A stretch of 64,000 bases of DNA, taken from positions 62,001-126,000 of the forward strand of contig CAMPDV010000524.1 in assembly GCA_946699065.1 (NCBI GenBank), written 5' to 3'. The DNA is from Loxodes magnus. Its lineage: Eukaryota > Ciliophora > Karyorelictea > Loxodida > Loxodidae. Positions 1 to 11,936 of the stretch are shown piece after piece. Positions within the stretch are counted from its first letter, which is position 1. Every line of letters starts with the position of its first letter. The notes beneath the pieces are model-generated. The model did not search any database. It was not told where the DNA came from and saw only the letters and a program-made list of their open reading frames with translations. The position numbers and the translations under genes were made by a program.

Positions 1-1025
1 TATACTATTATACAGTTTTATCCTATTTGAGATTGAACTACTGCTATATGGAAATTAATTATTTTATACCAAAGCTACAAAACTTCCTTATAAATCTAAA
101 CTTTATTTTCCAACTGATTTATTCTTTACTTAAACTATCTGATACTAATATTAGAACTTCTACACCTTAGAATAACTCATCAATTTATTTAACTTTATGA
201 CTTTAAGTTGAACATTTTCTAGACTCATTTAAGTGACAACTTCAATTGTAAGTTTTTTAGTTTTTAATCCCTTTTAGTATCTAACTATAAAGCCAGATTA
301 ACTTAATTAATACCACTATTTGCTTTGATAATGAAATCCTCAGTCTAATTTATTTCATTTAGCATTCTTTTTTTGATAAATCTTAGTTATATTAAATAAA
401 AAGTTTTATTAATTGATGCTTCAGTTTTATTTTTTGTAGTCCTAAATCTTTCTTAGTTGTAATTTTGATTATAGAAGGAAAACTAAGTTGCTTTGCTTTT
501 TATATGATGCTAAATAATTTTCTATATTATCTTCAAGTTTATTCACAATTAGATGTTCTACTTTTAATATAATATTTAAGTTATTATGACATGTAATAGG
601 TATATTGCAGTATAAAGATACTATAACTTGATAAACTGATAAAGAATCAAATATTTATCCTTTATGTATTTTAAGCTAATTTAAGTTTACTTTTTTAATA
701 TATTATAAAGATATTTTTTTGGCTATCTTCTTGCTGTTTAATGAAATTGAATTCTCCTTTAAATCCAATTTTCTTACTCATTTGAAAGAAAGAAAATTGA
801 ATCATTTATTTGTGAGGCTATATATACATAAAAAGTCCCTTATAAATATATAAGTATTAGATATTTTACTTAGTAGCTTTAATTAATTAACAGTTCAAAT
901 TAAAATTATGTCCTTTGTCCTTAGCATTCTACTATTTTCCTTTATCTCTACCTTCTTCAGGTTTCATATTTTAAAGGTTTTCGAGCAGATCATAAATTCT
1001 TAACTTCTTCTTATAGATATTTCAT
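1..1025 (-). pseudogene. Gene T, unit 1: 5' part, running off the left edge, frameshifted
   Basis: This stretch matches the first third of the T protein (see the unit 2 and unit 4 copies); the ATG equivalent to theirs is at 1,025. Two lesions are visible against the intact copies: a 2-nt loss near 826, just after the downstream in-frame ATG, and one extra base near 57. Both change the frame. Around 900-915 this copy shares a variant tract with unit 3, where units 2 and 4 share the other version. The remainder of the gene lies outside the window. Confidence 0.6.
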
Positions 1026-2048
1026 TCGATGCTGGATAAATGGAAGTTATTTCCTTTCAGATATTGTCCTTTAGTTTGTTTTCTTACTTTTTAACTTATA
1101 TAGATTTAAGATTAGTTTATTTCTGAATATTTTTAGATAAGTTTAAAATATTCTGAGCTACTCAGATTTTCTATAACTTAAATAATAGAATTTTGTTACT
1201 TGTCTATTAGGATTTTCGTATATTAAGAAATAACTAAAATAATGATAATTTATTGAAATTCATATATATCTAATATTTCCTTCACTTTTTAATTAGTTAG
1301 CTTTTCTATAGTCTACTGTTCAAAATAGTAGAATATTCAAATTCATTAAAAACTTTAAAAATATATGTAAACTTAATAAGAAGCTAGAAGTTATAGAATA
1401 ACCATGATAATTAGATAGTTAAAGTAAAGCATTAAACATATAGCCATAAAAGATAAGTAATATAAACATATAAATGATTACTATAATTTGTTCTCTCTAT
1501 TTCTTATTTTATAGCTTTTAGTAATTTTTATCTTCTTAAGAGGTTATTATCCTTAATTCCTTTAAATAATAAGCTTTATTTATTTATTTTTGTAATTTTC
1601 TTTCTTTTTATTTATTTCTCTCAATCAAACAAATAATTAAAGGATGATTGATAAAAGGGTATTAATATTATCCATATAAATAAGTAATGCATAACATTAA
1701 TTTTAAAACAATTATTTTACTATATGCTTCACTTAACCCTATTATAATAAATTATTATAAATAGCTGTAAATCAATGAGGTGCTATGCGCTCAATAATAC
1801 AAGTTTTTTAATATGCATTTAAACTTTTTGTTAAAACTATTAATAAACAGTTATAATGTAAAAGTATTTATTTCTAACTTATAATATAATATATTTTATT
1901 ATAATATAGCTACTAATCAATTAGGGGTAAGTATCATAATTTATGATGCTTCATTATTTATTTTATAATTCTAACTTTTTCTTTTCTTTTTCTTTCACTT
2001 ATATCATAATTTACCTTTATTAACTACCTTTAAAACATTTATTATAAA
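1026..2048. promoter_or_regulatory. Divergent intergenic region between T and the F-box gene, unit 1
   Basis: Both genes point away from this segment, so it must hold both promoters. It is conserved in all units (10,913-11,936, 37,691-38,711, 56,740-57,762). Visible elements are a GC-rich motif at about 1,773-1,793 in otherwise AT-only DNA, a near-palindrome at about 1,931-1,948, and a T/C-rich tract followed by a conserved stretch ending directly at the F-box ATG. The part nearest T is also open in the T frame, so T may start further upstream in some copies. Confidence 0.5.
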
Positions 2049-4205
2049 ATGGCTGAAAATACTAGAACGTCAAGTATTTAGCTCAGCGAACCTATACTCT
2101 TATAGTAATAAAAACAGAAAGAGTAATCTAAATAATATATTTCAAGTCAGTAAGGCTAAACTGCTAAAAGCGAAGTCTTGCAAGAGGAACAACTAGGGAT
2201 GAAAAATAATAAGGAAGAATAAAAATAAAATATAGAGAAGTATGAGAGGAAATATTAGCTAAAATAGTCTATGCTTTGGAAGAGCAAATATATTTTGGAT
2301 TTGCTTACTAAATTTCTAAATCTAAATGATATAGCTTAGTTACAGTAAGTAAATAGATATTTCTATAATTTTAGTTATCTATTTAATTGACTGTACATTT
2401 ATAGAGTAAAAAACGAAGCATTATAAACGAAGAATAAGATAGAATGAATTTTGAGATAGATAAGTAAATCTAATGTAGAAAAAATAGTTATAGATGGAAA
2501 CTTTTTGTCTTAAAATATGTGCCTATAAATTAGGAATAATTTAGGAGAAATCTATAAATCCTCAGAATTTAAAAACTGAAAAATCCCTCTCTAATGAAAC
2601 TAAAGGAAATTATAATAAAAAATTGATCCAATAATAATTTTGATTCCTTACCTAATTTATAAAATTTATAAAGTTTAACCAACTTAAAAATTGAAGATAC
2701 TATAATTAGAGATTAAAATTTATACTTTATGCAAGAGCTAACAAATTTAAAATCAGTATATCTCAACAAAGTTGAATAGATATCAGGTTAGTTTTTGGTT
2801 GATTACTGTTAAAGTCTAAAAATAGAAAATCTAGAAATAGATTGTGAAATGATAAATTACCAAAAGATAAAAGATTATTTAAAAATAAAGGGATAATACA
2901 TTCATAACATTAATATAAACTATAATAAAAAATTAGACGAGTTTATTGATTTTTGCCCTAACTTAAATAAAATTTAAATAATAGAAACATATAAAGAACC
3001 TGATTAGTTTTTAGATAAAGTTAAAAGGTTAAACCTTTAAAGGTTTAGCCTTAGAAATACTTAATTCTCAGATTAGACTTTAAGAAATTTATTTAGTAAT
3101 CAGAATTAAAATCTTGAAGCAATTGAAATGTTACATAAGAATCCTTTTAATTACGAATTTTTCTAATTTATTCTGTAAAGCTCTCCTAATATAAAAAGTC
3201 TAAGTTGAACTTAAGATAATGATAATAATTAAATTGATAACTAGCAATAGAGTAAAGATTAATAGGATATTAACTTTGGAAATTAGAAATTTCTTTATAA
3301 TCTAGAGAAAGTTTTTATAAAGGATGCTTAACAATAAAGTGATTAGATTTTAAGAGTTCTGCTATATAAAGCTCCTAATATTAAATCATTAATTTTTGAT
3401 AATTTATTTACTTAAGTTAGTAATACATAATAAGTAAATATGCAATTGGGAGAAAATATCTTAGTTTAGATATCATACTAATTTATAAAGTTAGAGTTTA
3501 TTTACTTTTGATAATGCGATTTTGTTAGAGATGAAACTATCTTATTCATAATTTAAAATGCTCCTAATCTAAAAGACTTAAATGTTTATGAAATGAATAA
3601 AATTAAAAATGAAACGATTCAATAGCTTGGTATTTATTCATCTAAACTAGAGTATATTTAATTAAGAGAAATTAATCATATAACAGATGAAACTCTTTAC
3701 TTAATTTTTAAAAACTGCACGAATTTAAAGCTTATTTCCATTCAAAAAAGTGAACAAACTTTGAAAGAAAGTTTAGCAACTTAAAAATTATAATCCTAAG
3801 AGATAATTAATAGTTCTTTTGGTGAGAGCAATATCGAATGTAAAATTTGAATTAAATAAATTATTTAAATTAAAAGCTTTAATATAATTAGAATTAGAAG
3901 GGCTAAGTTTAGTAAATGAAGACATTATTTTAATAATAAAAAACTGTTCTAAGTTACAAAATTTAAGTTTATAAGATAATAAAGAAATAACGGAAACAGC
4001 ATTCCCTATAAGAGACGAATCAGGAACTTAATATGCAATTTGGAGTAACTTGAGAAAATTAAATTTAATATAATGTACTAAAGTAAATGTTTAATGAATC
4101 AATTTAATGACTCTACAGTTCACAAAAATAGAAATATTTTGTGAAAGATTGACAAGACTGAAAGAGCAAGAAATGGATTTTGATGTGAGAAGTATTTGAC
4201 TTTGA
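2049..4205 (+). pseudogene. F-box/LRR gene, unit 1, frameshifted copy
   Basis: The start (MAENTRTSS...) and TGA stop match the intact unit 2 copy, and the overall length is still a multiple of three. Alignment nevertheless shows two single-base insertions near 2,541-2,563 and another near 3,875. The central 440 codons are therefore read in the wrong frame and only the ends stay in register. The F-box region near residues 80-118 is intact before the first insertion, so at most a short F-box-only product could be made. Confidence 0.75.
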
Positions 4206-4738
4206 ACTAGAAATAAATAAATTAAAGTATTTAAAAAATTAAAATTATAAAATAATTCCATTATTTCATAAACTCTATACATTTCATAAATCTGAGTGCT
4301 AAATAATAATTCTAATAAAATAGATTTGGTATTTAAATTAATTACAAATAAGATTAGTATTTATATTAATTAAACTCAGTTTGATAAAGATTTAATAAAA
4401 AAGTATAAAAGCTTAAGTAAAATGAATGTAATAAAATGCTAATAGTGTAATTTAATAAGGAAAAAGTATAAAAACAATTAATATTCTTAAATTTTGATAA
4501 ATCTTTTAAATATTAAAAAAATGCTAGAGTTATTAAATAGTAAATTAGTAATTAAATAAGCTTAACATTATTGATAAAAGTTGTTGTTTATAAAAGGTAT
4601 TAATATAAAAATAAATATTTTAATATATATTAAATTTATTGAGAAAATATTATTTAAGTGAAACCAACATCGTTGCATATAAAAAATTATATATCTAATT
4701 TAAAAATATAGTATATTAATAATATAAAAAGAAAAAAA
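4206..4738. other. Spacer between F-box gene and gene P
   Basis: This AT-only spacer is conserved in units 1, 2 and 3 (4,206-4,738, 14,091-14,626, 40,865-41,396). No coding frame stands out. A purine-rich run immediately precedes the P start. It presumably holds the F-box 3' end and the P promoter. Confidence 0.5.
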
Positions 4739-5579
4739 ATGTCATTATTTAAGCCAGGATTTTTCGCGGCTTCAAGAAACCAGGAGTTAGTAACGACCTA
4801 TAGAAACTAGGACTTGGAAGAGGCCATTATTAAAGTCGTTGAGTTCAAGCGAGTTTCCCACCTATGAAGAGAAACCTAGGAAATAGAAAACAAATTATAC
4901 AATCAGAAGTATCAAATTAAATTACATAACAGTAAATAAACTATGATTAGCTGATAAAAGTAGTGCTGAACCTCCAGAAAGAGATAAAAAAGCTGAAGAA
5001 AGATAAAAGGATACTGATGAAAAATCTTGAAATTACAAAGGAAATAGAATCAAGACTCATGACCTAAGAAAGAAACCTTAACGCATTTTGAAACATTTTA
5101 CAAGATCAAAACAGCCATTCATAGAACTAGCATTAAAAGCAGAAAGAGACGGACAAAATAAAAGAAGAAAATCAACAAATATTGTATTATTAAATTGAAC
5201 TAAGAGAACAAGAAGCGAGCCAATATAATTAAAGGAAATAAAAAATCAAGATTTAAACCTAAAAGAGAGGAGAAAAGATACTAACACTGCAACTTCAAAC
5301 AAAACTGTGGAAAAGATGTTAGAAATTTTCCAACTTTAAATAAGAATACTGAAATTATTAAAAGAAGTTTGGAGAATTAAAATAAATAAAAAATCATCTA
5401 AAACTATCAAGAGAAAGAGTATATTGTAAAAAATTTGGAAACATTTGCAAGAAAAAATATTTCAAGGCGAAAAGAGAACTCAAGAAACACATATATGACA
5501 AGTAGAAGAATTGTAGAGATTTTGAAACTTTTATATTAAACCTCAAGAGCAATCTAGAGGTTGGTTAGAAAGAAGTTGA
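4739..5579 (+). CDS. Gene P, unit 1: basic, Trp/Gln-rich unknown protein with one 19-nt intron
   Basis: The family is not recognised. The protein begins MSLFKPGFFAASRNQEL, a start resembling that of gene Z (MASFKKGFF). Frame continuity requires removing a 19-nt GT-AG intron at 4,932-4,950 (gtaaataaactatgattag), also present in units 2 and 3; the spliced length is then 274 codons. The middle is lysine- and arginine-rich and charged, and the C-terminal block contains HIW, ELQRFW(N/D)FYI and GW motifs whose tryptophans are mostly TGA. That block is conserved in the diverged unit 4 fragment. The chosen TGA stop at 5,577 is uncertain, because similarity in unit 4 continues a few codons further and TGA also means tryptophan here. 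Of the three full-length copies only this one keeps the ATG. Nucleic-acid binding is a guess from its charge. Confidence 0.6.
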
Positions 5580-5821
5580 AATACCGCGAAGAAGCAAAAT
5601 ATTTAATTATGTCTTGTCTAGTATATTAGTAATAGATAATATATAAGAGTTAGTAAAATCTGTTTTGGCTATTTTAGATTTTTTATATTCGATATTTGTT
5701 ATGTATCTGAATATTTTTGTATCTTTTTAAGAAATTTTTATTTTCTACTTTGATTACTAATTAATATATAAAAAATATAAGTATTTAAAATACACCTTAT
5801 ATTAATAGCAAGTTTATGTAA

Positions 5822-6881
5822 TCAAGCAAACTTAGAAATAGCTAACAATAATATTTTTTTTAAGAGATTCTAAAACTTTAATATGTTCTATAAATTTGTA
5901 AATTTATTAAGTTTAAGTATATATTTATTTATAGATACTAATTTATATTTTTATTTGCAACTTTTATATCTAAAACTAATGTAATTTCTTCCTTTTAACT
6001 TTTTAGACATTTTATAAATTAATATTAGCAAAAATTTGATTTGATAATATGTAAATAGTACATTAACTATCTTTTATTAATCATTAATTAATATAATTTT
6101 CCCTTTAGCTTAAAAGTAAAAATTGATTTATTAGTATAATAATTTATTCTTCTATTTTCTATTTTCTCCTTGTTTTGGACATTTACGTCACAAGTGAAGC
6201 GTACTGTTGCATAAGTGGCATCTTTTTTGGTCTATGGATTTTTCTTTCTTGTTTTTCTATTTTCATGGGTTTCTTTTGAAGTCTTCTGCAAATTTTCTTC
6301 AATTTATTGGAGTCTTAAATCTAATTAAACTCAATTTTTTAATTTTGATCTCTCATTATTCAAATATCATTCTCTAACCTGCTATTCGTTCATAAACTCA
6401 AGCTTTAGCTCTTCAGTCTACCATATGGACTTCATCATCATCTTCATGATTTATTGGGTTTTTATTTATTTCGTATATTTCTTCCTTCAATGAATTTAAG
6501 TCCTCTTCGAATTTTTTTTATAAGCGTATAAATTAGCTGGTTTATCTATTAAGAGTCCATTTATTCTATTTCAATGTTATCTAAATCAAAGGTATCATAG
6601 TCTATAATGAATAAACGTACTTCACCTTCTTCATTTATTTTTATTTTTTAATTATTACTTTTAGTGATTACGTTGAGTGGTCTCTTTTTCAGTTTTCAAT
6701 GGAAGTATTGATTGTATTGATAATATTCTGTTCTGAATTTTTTTTAGTATCTTCTTTGCTGGTTAATTTTGGTCTACATAAGGTTGAACTTTTTGAAATT
6801 AAGACGTGGTAAGAGAAAATATTTCTATCTTCTCTCTTGTTTTGATGAGGTATTAAAGAAACCTTTCTTGAAGCTAGCCAT
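5822..6881 (-). pseudogene. Gene Z, unit 1: Gag-like CCHC zinc-knuckle protein, probably damaged
   Basis: The start is MASFKKGFFNTSSKQERR. This is the only copy with a perfect zinc knuckle, CHLCNSTLHLWRKC (C-X2-C-X4-H-X4-C, its tryptophan a TGA), followed by PKQGE as in retroelement nucleocapsid proteins. The 17-nt intron of unit 2 has lost its acceptor AG here (AG to AA), and homopolymer changes near 6,765-6,800 alter the N-terminal frame. The conserved C-terminal block containing YKLVSINK precedes the TGA stop at 5,822. The gene is tail-to-tail with P, about 240 bp apart. Confidence 0.6.
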
Positions 6882-6944
6882 TTTAATTTATATAACTTTA
6901 AAATATTTAATTATATAAATAAGTTACTATGTATTTCAAAGCTC

Positions 6945-7190
6945 TAAAGAAAAATTTAAGTATAATTAGTAAAAGAATAAGTGTAAAATAAAGAAATTGG
7001 AGATAGTTTTAGAAGTTAGAAATAAAGAAGTAAATGATTAAACTTAACAAGGAATAGAAAGATTATGTGCTAAGGTATTGCTAACTATGAAGAGTGTAAC
7101 TAGAGATTTAAATATTTCTTAAGGAACTTTAGAGAAATGATTATCCTATGAAAATTAAAAGAAGGAACAGTGATAGAAAGGTAGTTTATC
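6945..7190 (+). CDS. Short gene with predicted helix-turn-helix, unique to unit 1
   Basis: This is an open, charged stretch. The reading ...GIERLCAK, an 18-nt possible intron (gtattgctaactatgaag), then SVTRDLNISQGTLEKWL resembles a helix-turn-helix of the kind found in transposases and phage-like regulators (a 'D-L-N-I-S-x-G-T-L-x-x-W' recognition helix). The upstream part is lysine-rich. Neither the start codon nor the end is certain, and the segment has no counterpart in units 2-4. The assignment rests on motif appearance only. Confidence 0.35.
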
Positions 7191-7735
7191 TCTCCTTTTT
7201 TTCATTATTATATAAACTTTAACATGAATTTTGTGGTTTACTGATGCAATAGATTTGTGATATAATATTAAAGTAGTTGCTAAAGATTAAAAATTAAGAC
7301 TTTATTTTTTAAAGTTGTTTAATATTTAATGCTAAGGAGACTATTTAAGATTAGAGGCTGCTAATTCTAAAACAATTTTGTTTTATTTAATATAGTAAAA
7401 GTGTTTAAGTTAAGACATTTGTAACAAATGTAAATGGCAGTAAAATTTTTCTTGTCATTGTGTGAATACTCTTGTTCATTTTTCTTAACTCTATATATTC
7501 CTTTCATTATATTCCAAGGTCCAAACTCACTTTTATAAATGAAACTTATGGTTTAAATGGATAACTCAAATCAGAATCGAAACATTTAATTAACTAGATT
7601 CTTACACACCTTAATTAGAGATTATTATTATATTAATATAAAATGGTACCTAAGAAAGTCCTCTTTTGTCTCGTTTAATAAAAAAAGAATATTCTAACCT
7701 ATCAGAATAAGTTCCTTAGTAAGCTTAAAAAAATT
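7191..7735. other. Junction zone with an F-box gene fragment
   Basis: About 7,500-7,640 (plus) aligns with an internal LRR segment of the F-box genes, closest to the unit 4 copy; matching words include actcaaatcaga and acaccttaattagagatt. It is a broken-off remnant. On the minus strand the T frame of unit 2 can be read on into this zone, so the true end of T is unclear. The rest shows no reliable gene. Confidence 0.45.
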
Positions 7736-10700
7736 ATTTTATTAATTAATTTAATTTATAAGAACCTTCTCTATCTTTAATTTGTTAATCTTTTAACGAA
7801 AGTAATTTTTTAAAAGAATGGATTACACTTAAAGAAAAACTACCTTTATAATTTATAGAGATAACGATGATTGAAATGTTAAATTTAGATTTAATAAAGT
7901 TTCCTTATTTTTTTAATTGATTTTTAACTTAAATAGCTTAATAAGATAAAATTGTTTCATTTAAATTTATTTATTATTCATACTCTCTTCGCAAAAGCAC
8001 TTATGCTTTTCTGAAATTCTCTTATAATTACCTAATATTTTAGCTTTCAACTTGTGTAATATATTTTAGCTTATAATCCAATAATTTTTAATTTGTAAGT
8101 ATGTGTAATTAAAATGGTGATATATTGGAAACTTTTTGATTATTGAATAAGAGAAGTAAATGTTTAAATTTTAAAAGGTTTATAGATTAAGTAAATTTTT
8201 GAATGTTTAGCATTAAAATAATGATGTTTGTACTGTTAATTAGAGGTAATAAATGTTTAATGTTTTGATTTATTTTCTAAATGTGATTTCTATGAGTATT
8301 TGAAATATATCTTTCTCTTTTTTCTTAATTAATTATTGTAGGATTATATCTCTAATCTATTTTTAAAGATATATGCTTTTAAGCTATCTAATACTGTTTC
8401 CAATAAATAGTATAGCTAAATTTCTAAAATATTAGTTTAGCTTCTAATAAAGGTGATATTATAATTAAAGTTTACTACTATTATACCTAAATACTTATTT
8501 AAGCTTATTTATTATTTGGATTTTAGATTCTAATAATTAATTACAAAGCTTATCATTTTATCTTCTATAGTATTCTTCTATTGCTTTCAAAGCTATTAGA
8601 AATTTACCCCACTTCAAATACCTAGTACTGTTTTTATCTTAAATAAAGAGTATTTGAAAGCTACTTCTTTAGTTGCTCTTTAATTTTTTAAAAGAATTAC
8701 AAAATTAGAATAATATATTCCATCTATGTCATAATCTATTATTCAGAAATCTTAATTTATTCCAATAAAAATTAATCATCCATAGATAAAGATACTTTTT
8801 ATCAAAGATATCCTTTGATAGATTTTTATTAACTTAATTTGATGATTCTTTTCTGAAGGTTTCTCTAGTTAATAGAGGTAAATTTTCGTTAAATCATTAA
8901 ATTTTAATGTCTTAAGCATCTTAAATAGTTTAGCCTTAGATATATTCTATATTCGGCAATTTTTTAATATAAAACCTCTTTCTTTCTTCTAATATTTAGC
9001 ATCATTTTCTTTCTAAACTTTTTATTTTTTATATCTGTCTGTTAATTTATTTAGTTATAGTTCCCATTTACTCGGTCTTTTATTTACTCATTTTAAAAGA
9101 AATAAATCCTACCAATAATAATCAAGATAAATCTGGAAACTCCATTCATCACTTTAATTTGGAAAGTATTCAAGCATATTCCTTGAGATAATAGAGTGGA
9201 TACCTTATTTATTTTGGTTTTCCCAGATATTCTGCTAATTTTCTTTCAGTGTGAAATATATAATTTTTACTCCCATCTATCTAGGATTTAATGCCTTCTA
9301 AAAATATTTTAAAGTTTATTCTTTATGAAAAATTTTAACTGAGAGACATTATGAAATTTCTTAAAAGACTTGTAGAATTATTTTTTTGATTTCTATTCTT
9401 TTAAATAATTTTTGCTGATGATCTTAAATAGATTTGTCTCTCTTTTAAAAAATTAGCAAGTAGTTTGATTTTAATCTTCAAAGATTGCATAAAGTTTCAA
9501 TAAGTTAGGGGATTCTAGAATAAAAGAGCAAGCAAATTTCAGTATTTAGTATTCAGTCTTATCTTATTTGCGGTTTTTTAAGGATTCATCATTTTAACTG
9601 CAAGCTTAACTGTTTTAAGCTAAACAAAACTTTCGAAGTTACTTTTCCTATTTGAGTAATTACTTCATAGTTAATTTAAAATATTATTATTAATAGTATT
9701 AAAGCAAAAACTTATAATGTGAGTTCTAGAACTAAATGCATTTCAATGCTTCCCTATCTTTCTTTTAAAAGGAGAATTAGGATTTAGATATTATACAACA
9801 TTAGAAAATTCCATTTATTGAACTATTTCTTTATTTTCTAATGTTTAAACGAAGATTTTACTTTATTAACTAATTGCTCTGTCTTCTATATACTATTATA
9901 CAGTTTTATCCTATTTGAGATTGAACTACTGCTATATTAAATTAATTATCCCACCCCAAAGCTACAAAACTTCCCTATAAATCTAAACTTTATTTTCCAA
10001 CTGATTTATTCTTTACTTAAACTATCTGATACTAATATTAGAACTGCTACGCCTTAAAATAACTCATTAATTTATTTAACTTTAAGACTTTAAGTTAACA
10101 TTTTCTAGACTAATTTAAGTGACAACTTCAATTGTAAGTTTTTTAGTTTTTAATCCCTTTTAGTATCTAATTATAAAGCCAGATTAACTTAATTAATACC
10201 ACTATTTGCTTTGATAATGAAATCCTCAGTCTAATTTATTTCATTTAGCATTCTTTTTTTGATAAATCTTAGTTATATTAAATAAAAAGTTTTATTAATT
10301 GATGCTTCAGTTTTATTTTTTGTAGTCCTAAATCTTTCTTAGTTGTAATTTTGATTATAGAAGGAAAAGTAAGTTGCTTTGCTTTTTATATGATGTTAAA
10401 TAATTTTCTATATTATCTTCAAGTTTATTCACAATTAGATGTTCTACTTTTAATATAATATTTAAGTTATTATGACATGTAATAGGTATATTGCAGTATA
10501 AAGATACTATAACTTGATAAACTGATAAAGAATCAAATATTTATCCTTTATGTATTTTAAGCTAATTTAAGTTTACTTTTTTAATATATTATAAAGATAT
10601 TTTTTTGGCTATCTTCTTGCTGTTTAATGAAATTGAATCCTCTTTTAAATCCAATTTTCTTACTCATTTGAAAGAAAGAAAATTGAATCATTTATTTGTG

Positions 10701-10912
10701 AGGCTATATAAATACATAAAAAGTCCCTTATAAATATATAAGTATTAGATATTTTACTTAGTAGCTTTAATTAATTAACAGTTCTAATTAATATATTCTC
10801 TTCATCCTTAGCATTCTACTATTTTCCTTTATCTCTACCTTCTTCAGGTTTCATATTTTAAAGGTTTTCGAGCAGCTCATAAATTCTTAACTTCTTCTTA
10901 TAGATATTTCAT
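7736..10912 (-). CDS. Gene T, unit 2: unknown large protein of about 1,000 residues, intact frame
   Basis: No family is recognised. One frame runs from the ATG at 10,912 to beyond 7,987 (975 codons); the unit 4 copy is exactly one codon longer over the same interval, so both keep frame while unit 3 does not. A second in-frame ATG lies at 10,717. The protein is rich in Gln, Lys, Ile and Leu, with many TGA tryptophans. A central segment (around GSFVALGWDNQFNIAVV, then CIIVYRRQ) alternates like beta strands, and the C-terminal half is helical and basic, with a KCFCEES motif near the end. This copy carries about 165 extra bp near 7,806-7,970 that units 3 and 4 lack. The C-terminus is not defined. 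It is divergently arranged with the F-box gene, with which it presumably shares regulation. Confidence 0.55.
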
Positions 10913-11936
10913 TCGATGCTGGATAAATGGAAGTTATTTCCTTTCAGATATTGTCCTTTAGTTTGTTTTCTTACTTTTTAACTTATATAGATTTAAGATT
11001 AGTTTATTTCTGAATATTTTTAGATAAGTTTAAAATATTCTGAGCTACTCATATTTTCTATAACTTAAATAATAGAATTTTGTTACTTGTCTATTAGGAT
11101 TTTCGTATATTAAGAAATAACTAAAATAATGATAATTTATTGAAATTCATATATATCTAATATTTCCTTCACTTTTTTATTAGTTAGCTTTTCTATAGTC
11201 TACTGTTCAAAATAGTAGAATATTCAATTTCATTAAAAACTTTAAAAATATATGTAAACTTAATAAGAAGCTAGAAGTTATAGAATAACCATGATAATTA
11301 GATAGTTAAAGTAAAGCATTAAACATATAGCCATAAAAGATAAGTAATATAAACATATAAATGATTACTATAATTTGTTCTCTCTATTTCTTATTTTATA
11401 GCTTTTAGTAATTTTTATCTTCTTAAGAGGTTATTATCCTTAATTCCTTTAAATAATAAGCTTTACTTATTTATTTTTGTAATTTTCTTATTTTTATTTA
11501 TTTCTCTCAATCAAACAAATAATTAAAGGATGATTGATAAAAGGGTATTAATATTATCCATATAAATAAGTAATGCATAACATTAATTTTAAAACAATTA
11601 TTTTACTATATGCTTCACTTAACCCTATTATAATAAATTATTATAAATAGCTGTAAATCAATGAGGTGCTATGCGCTCAATAATACAAGTTTTTTTTATA
11701 TGCATTTAAACTTTTTGTTAAAACTATTAATAAACAGTTATAATGTAAAAGTATTTATTTCTAACTTATAATATAATATATTTTATTATAATATAGCTAC
11801 TAATCAATTAGGGGTAAGTATCATAATTTATGATGCTTCATTATTTATTTTATAATTATAACTTTTTCTTTTCTTTTTTCTTTCGCTTATATCATAATTT
11901 ACCTTTATTAACTACCTTTTAAACATTTATTATAAA
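10913..11936. promoter_or_regulatory. Divergent T/F-box intergenic region, unit 2
   Basis: This is the same arrangement as in unit 1. The GC-rich motif (reverse complement GAGCGCATAGCACCTCATTG) lies at about 11,659-11,678. The last 100 bp before the F-box ATG are almost invariant across six F-box copies, even where the coding sequence has diverged, which suggests they are functional promoter DNA. Confidence 0.5.

Larger units (their letters stand above)
1..9888. repeat. Composite repeat unit 1 (tandem copy)
   Basis: The sequence beginning at position 1 restarts at 9,889 and again, in unit 3, at 36,663, so 1-9,888 is one full period of a tandem repeat. Reading left to right it holds the 5' part of gene T (minus), the F-box/LRR gene (plus), gene P (plus), gene Z (minus), a stretch unique to this copy (6,882 to about 7,735), and the 3' part of the next T copy (minus). 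This copy is decayed: T has lost 2 nt near 826 and gained one base near 57 relative to intact copies, and the F-box gene carries net frameshifts. Repeat identity is seen directly; mobility is inference. Confidence 0.85.

Noticed and set aside
4091-4282. 63-residue minus-strand open frame starting MYRVYEIMELF, also at 13,976 and 40,750
   Set aside because: It is the antisense shadow of the F-box gene 3' end; open only because that end has few codons reading as stops in reverse, and it varies with the sense gene.
6170-6881. LTR retrotransposon call for the repeat
   Set aside because: Only a CCHC knuckle supports it. No reverse transcriptase (YxDD), RNase H, protease or DDE integrase motif and no long terminal repeats were seen.
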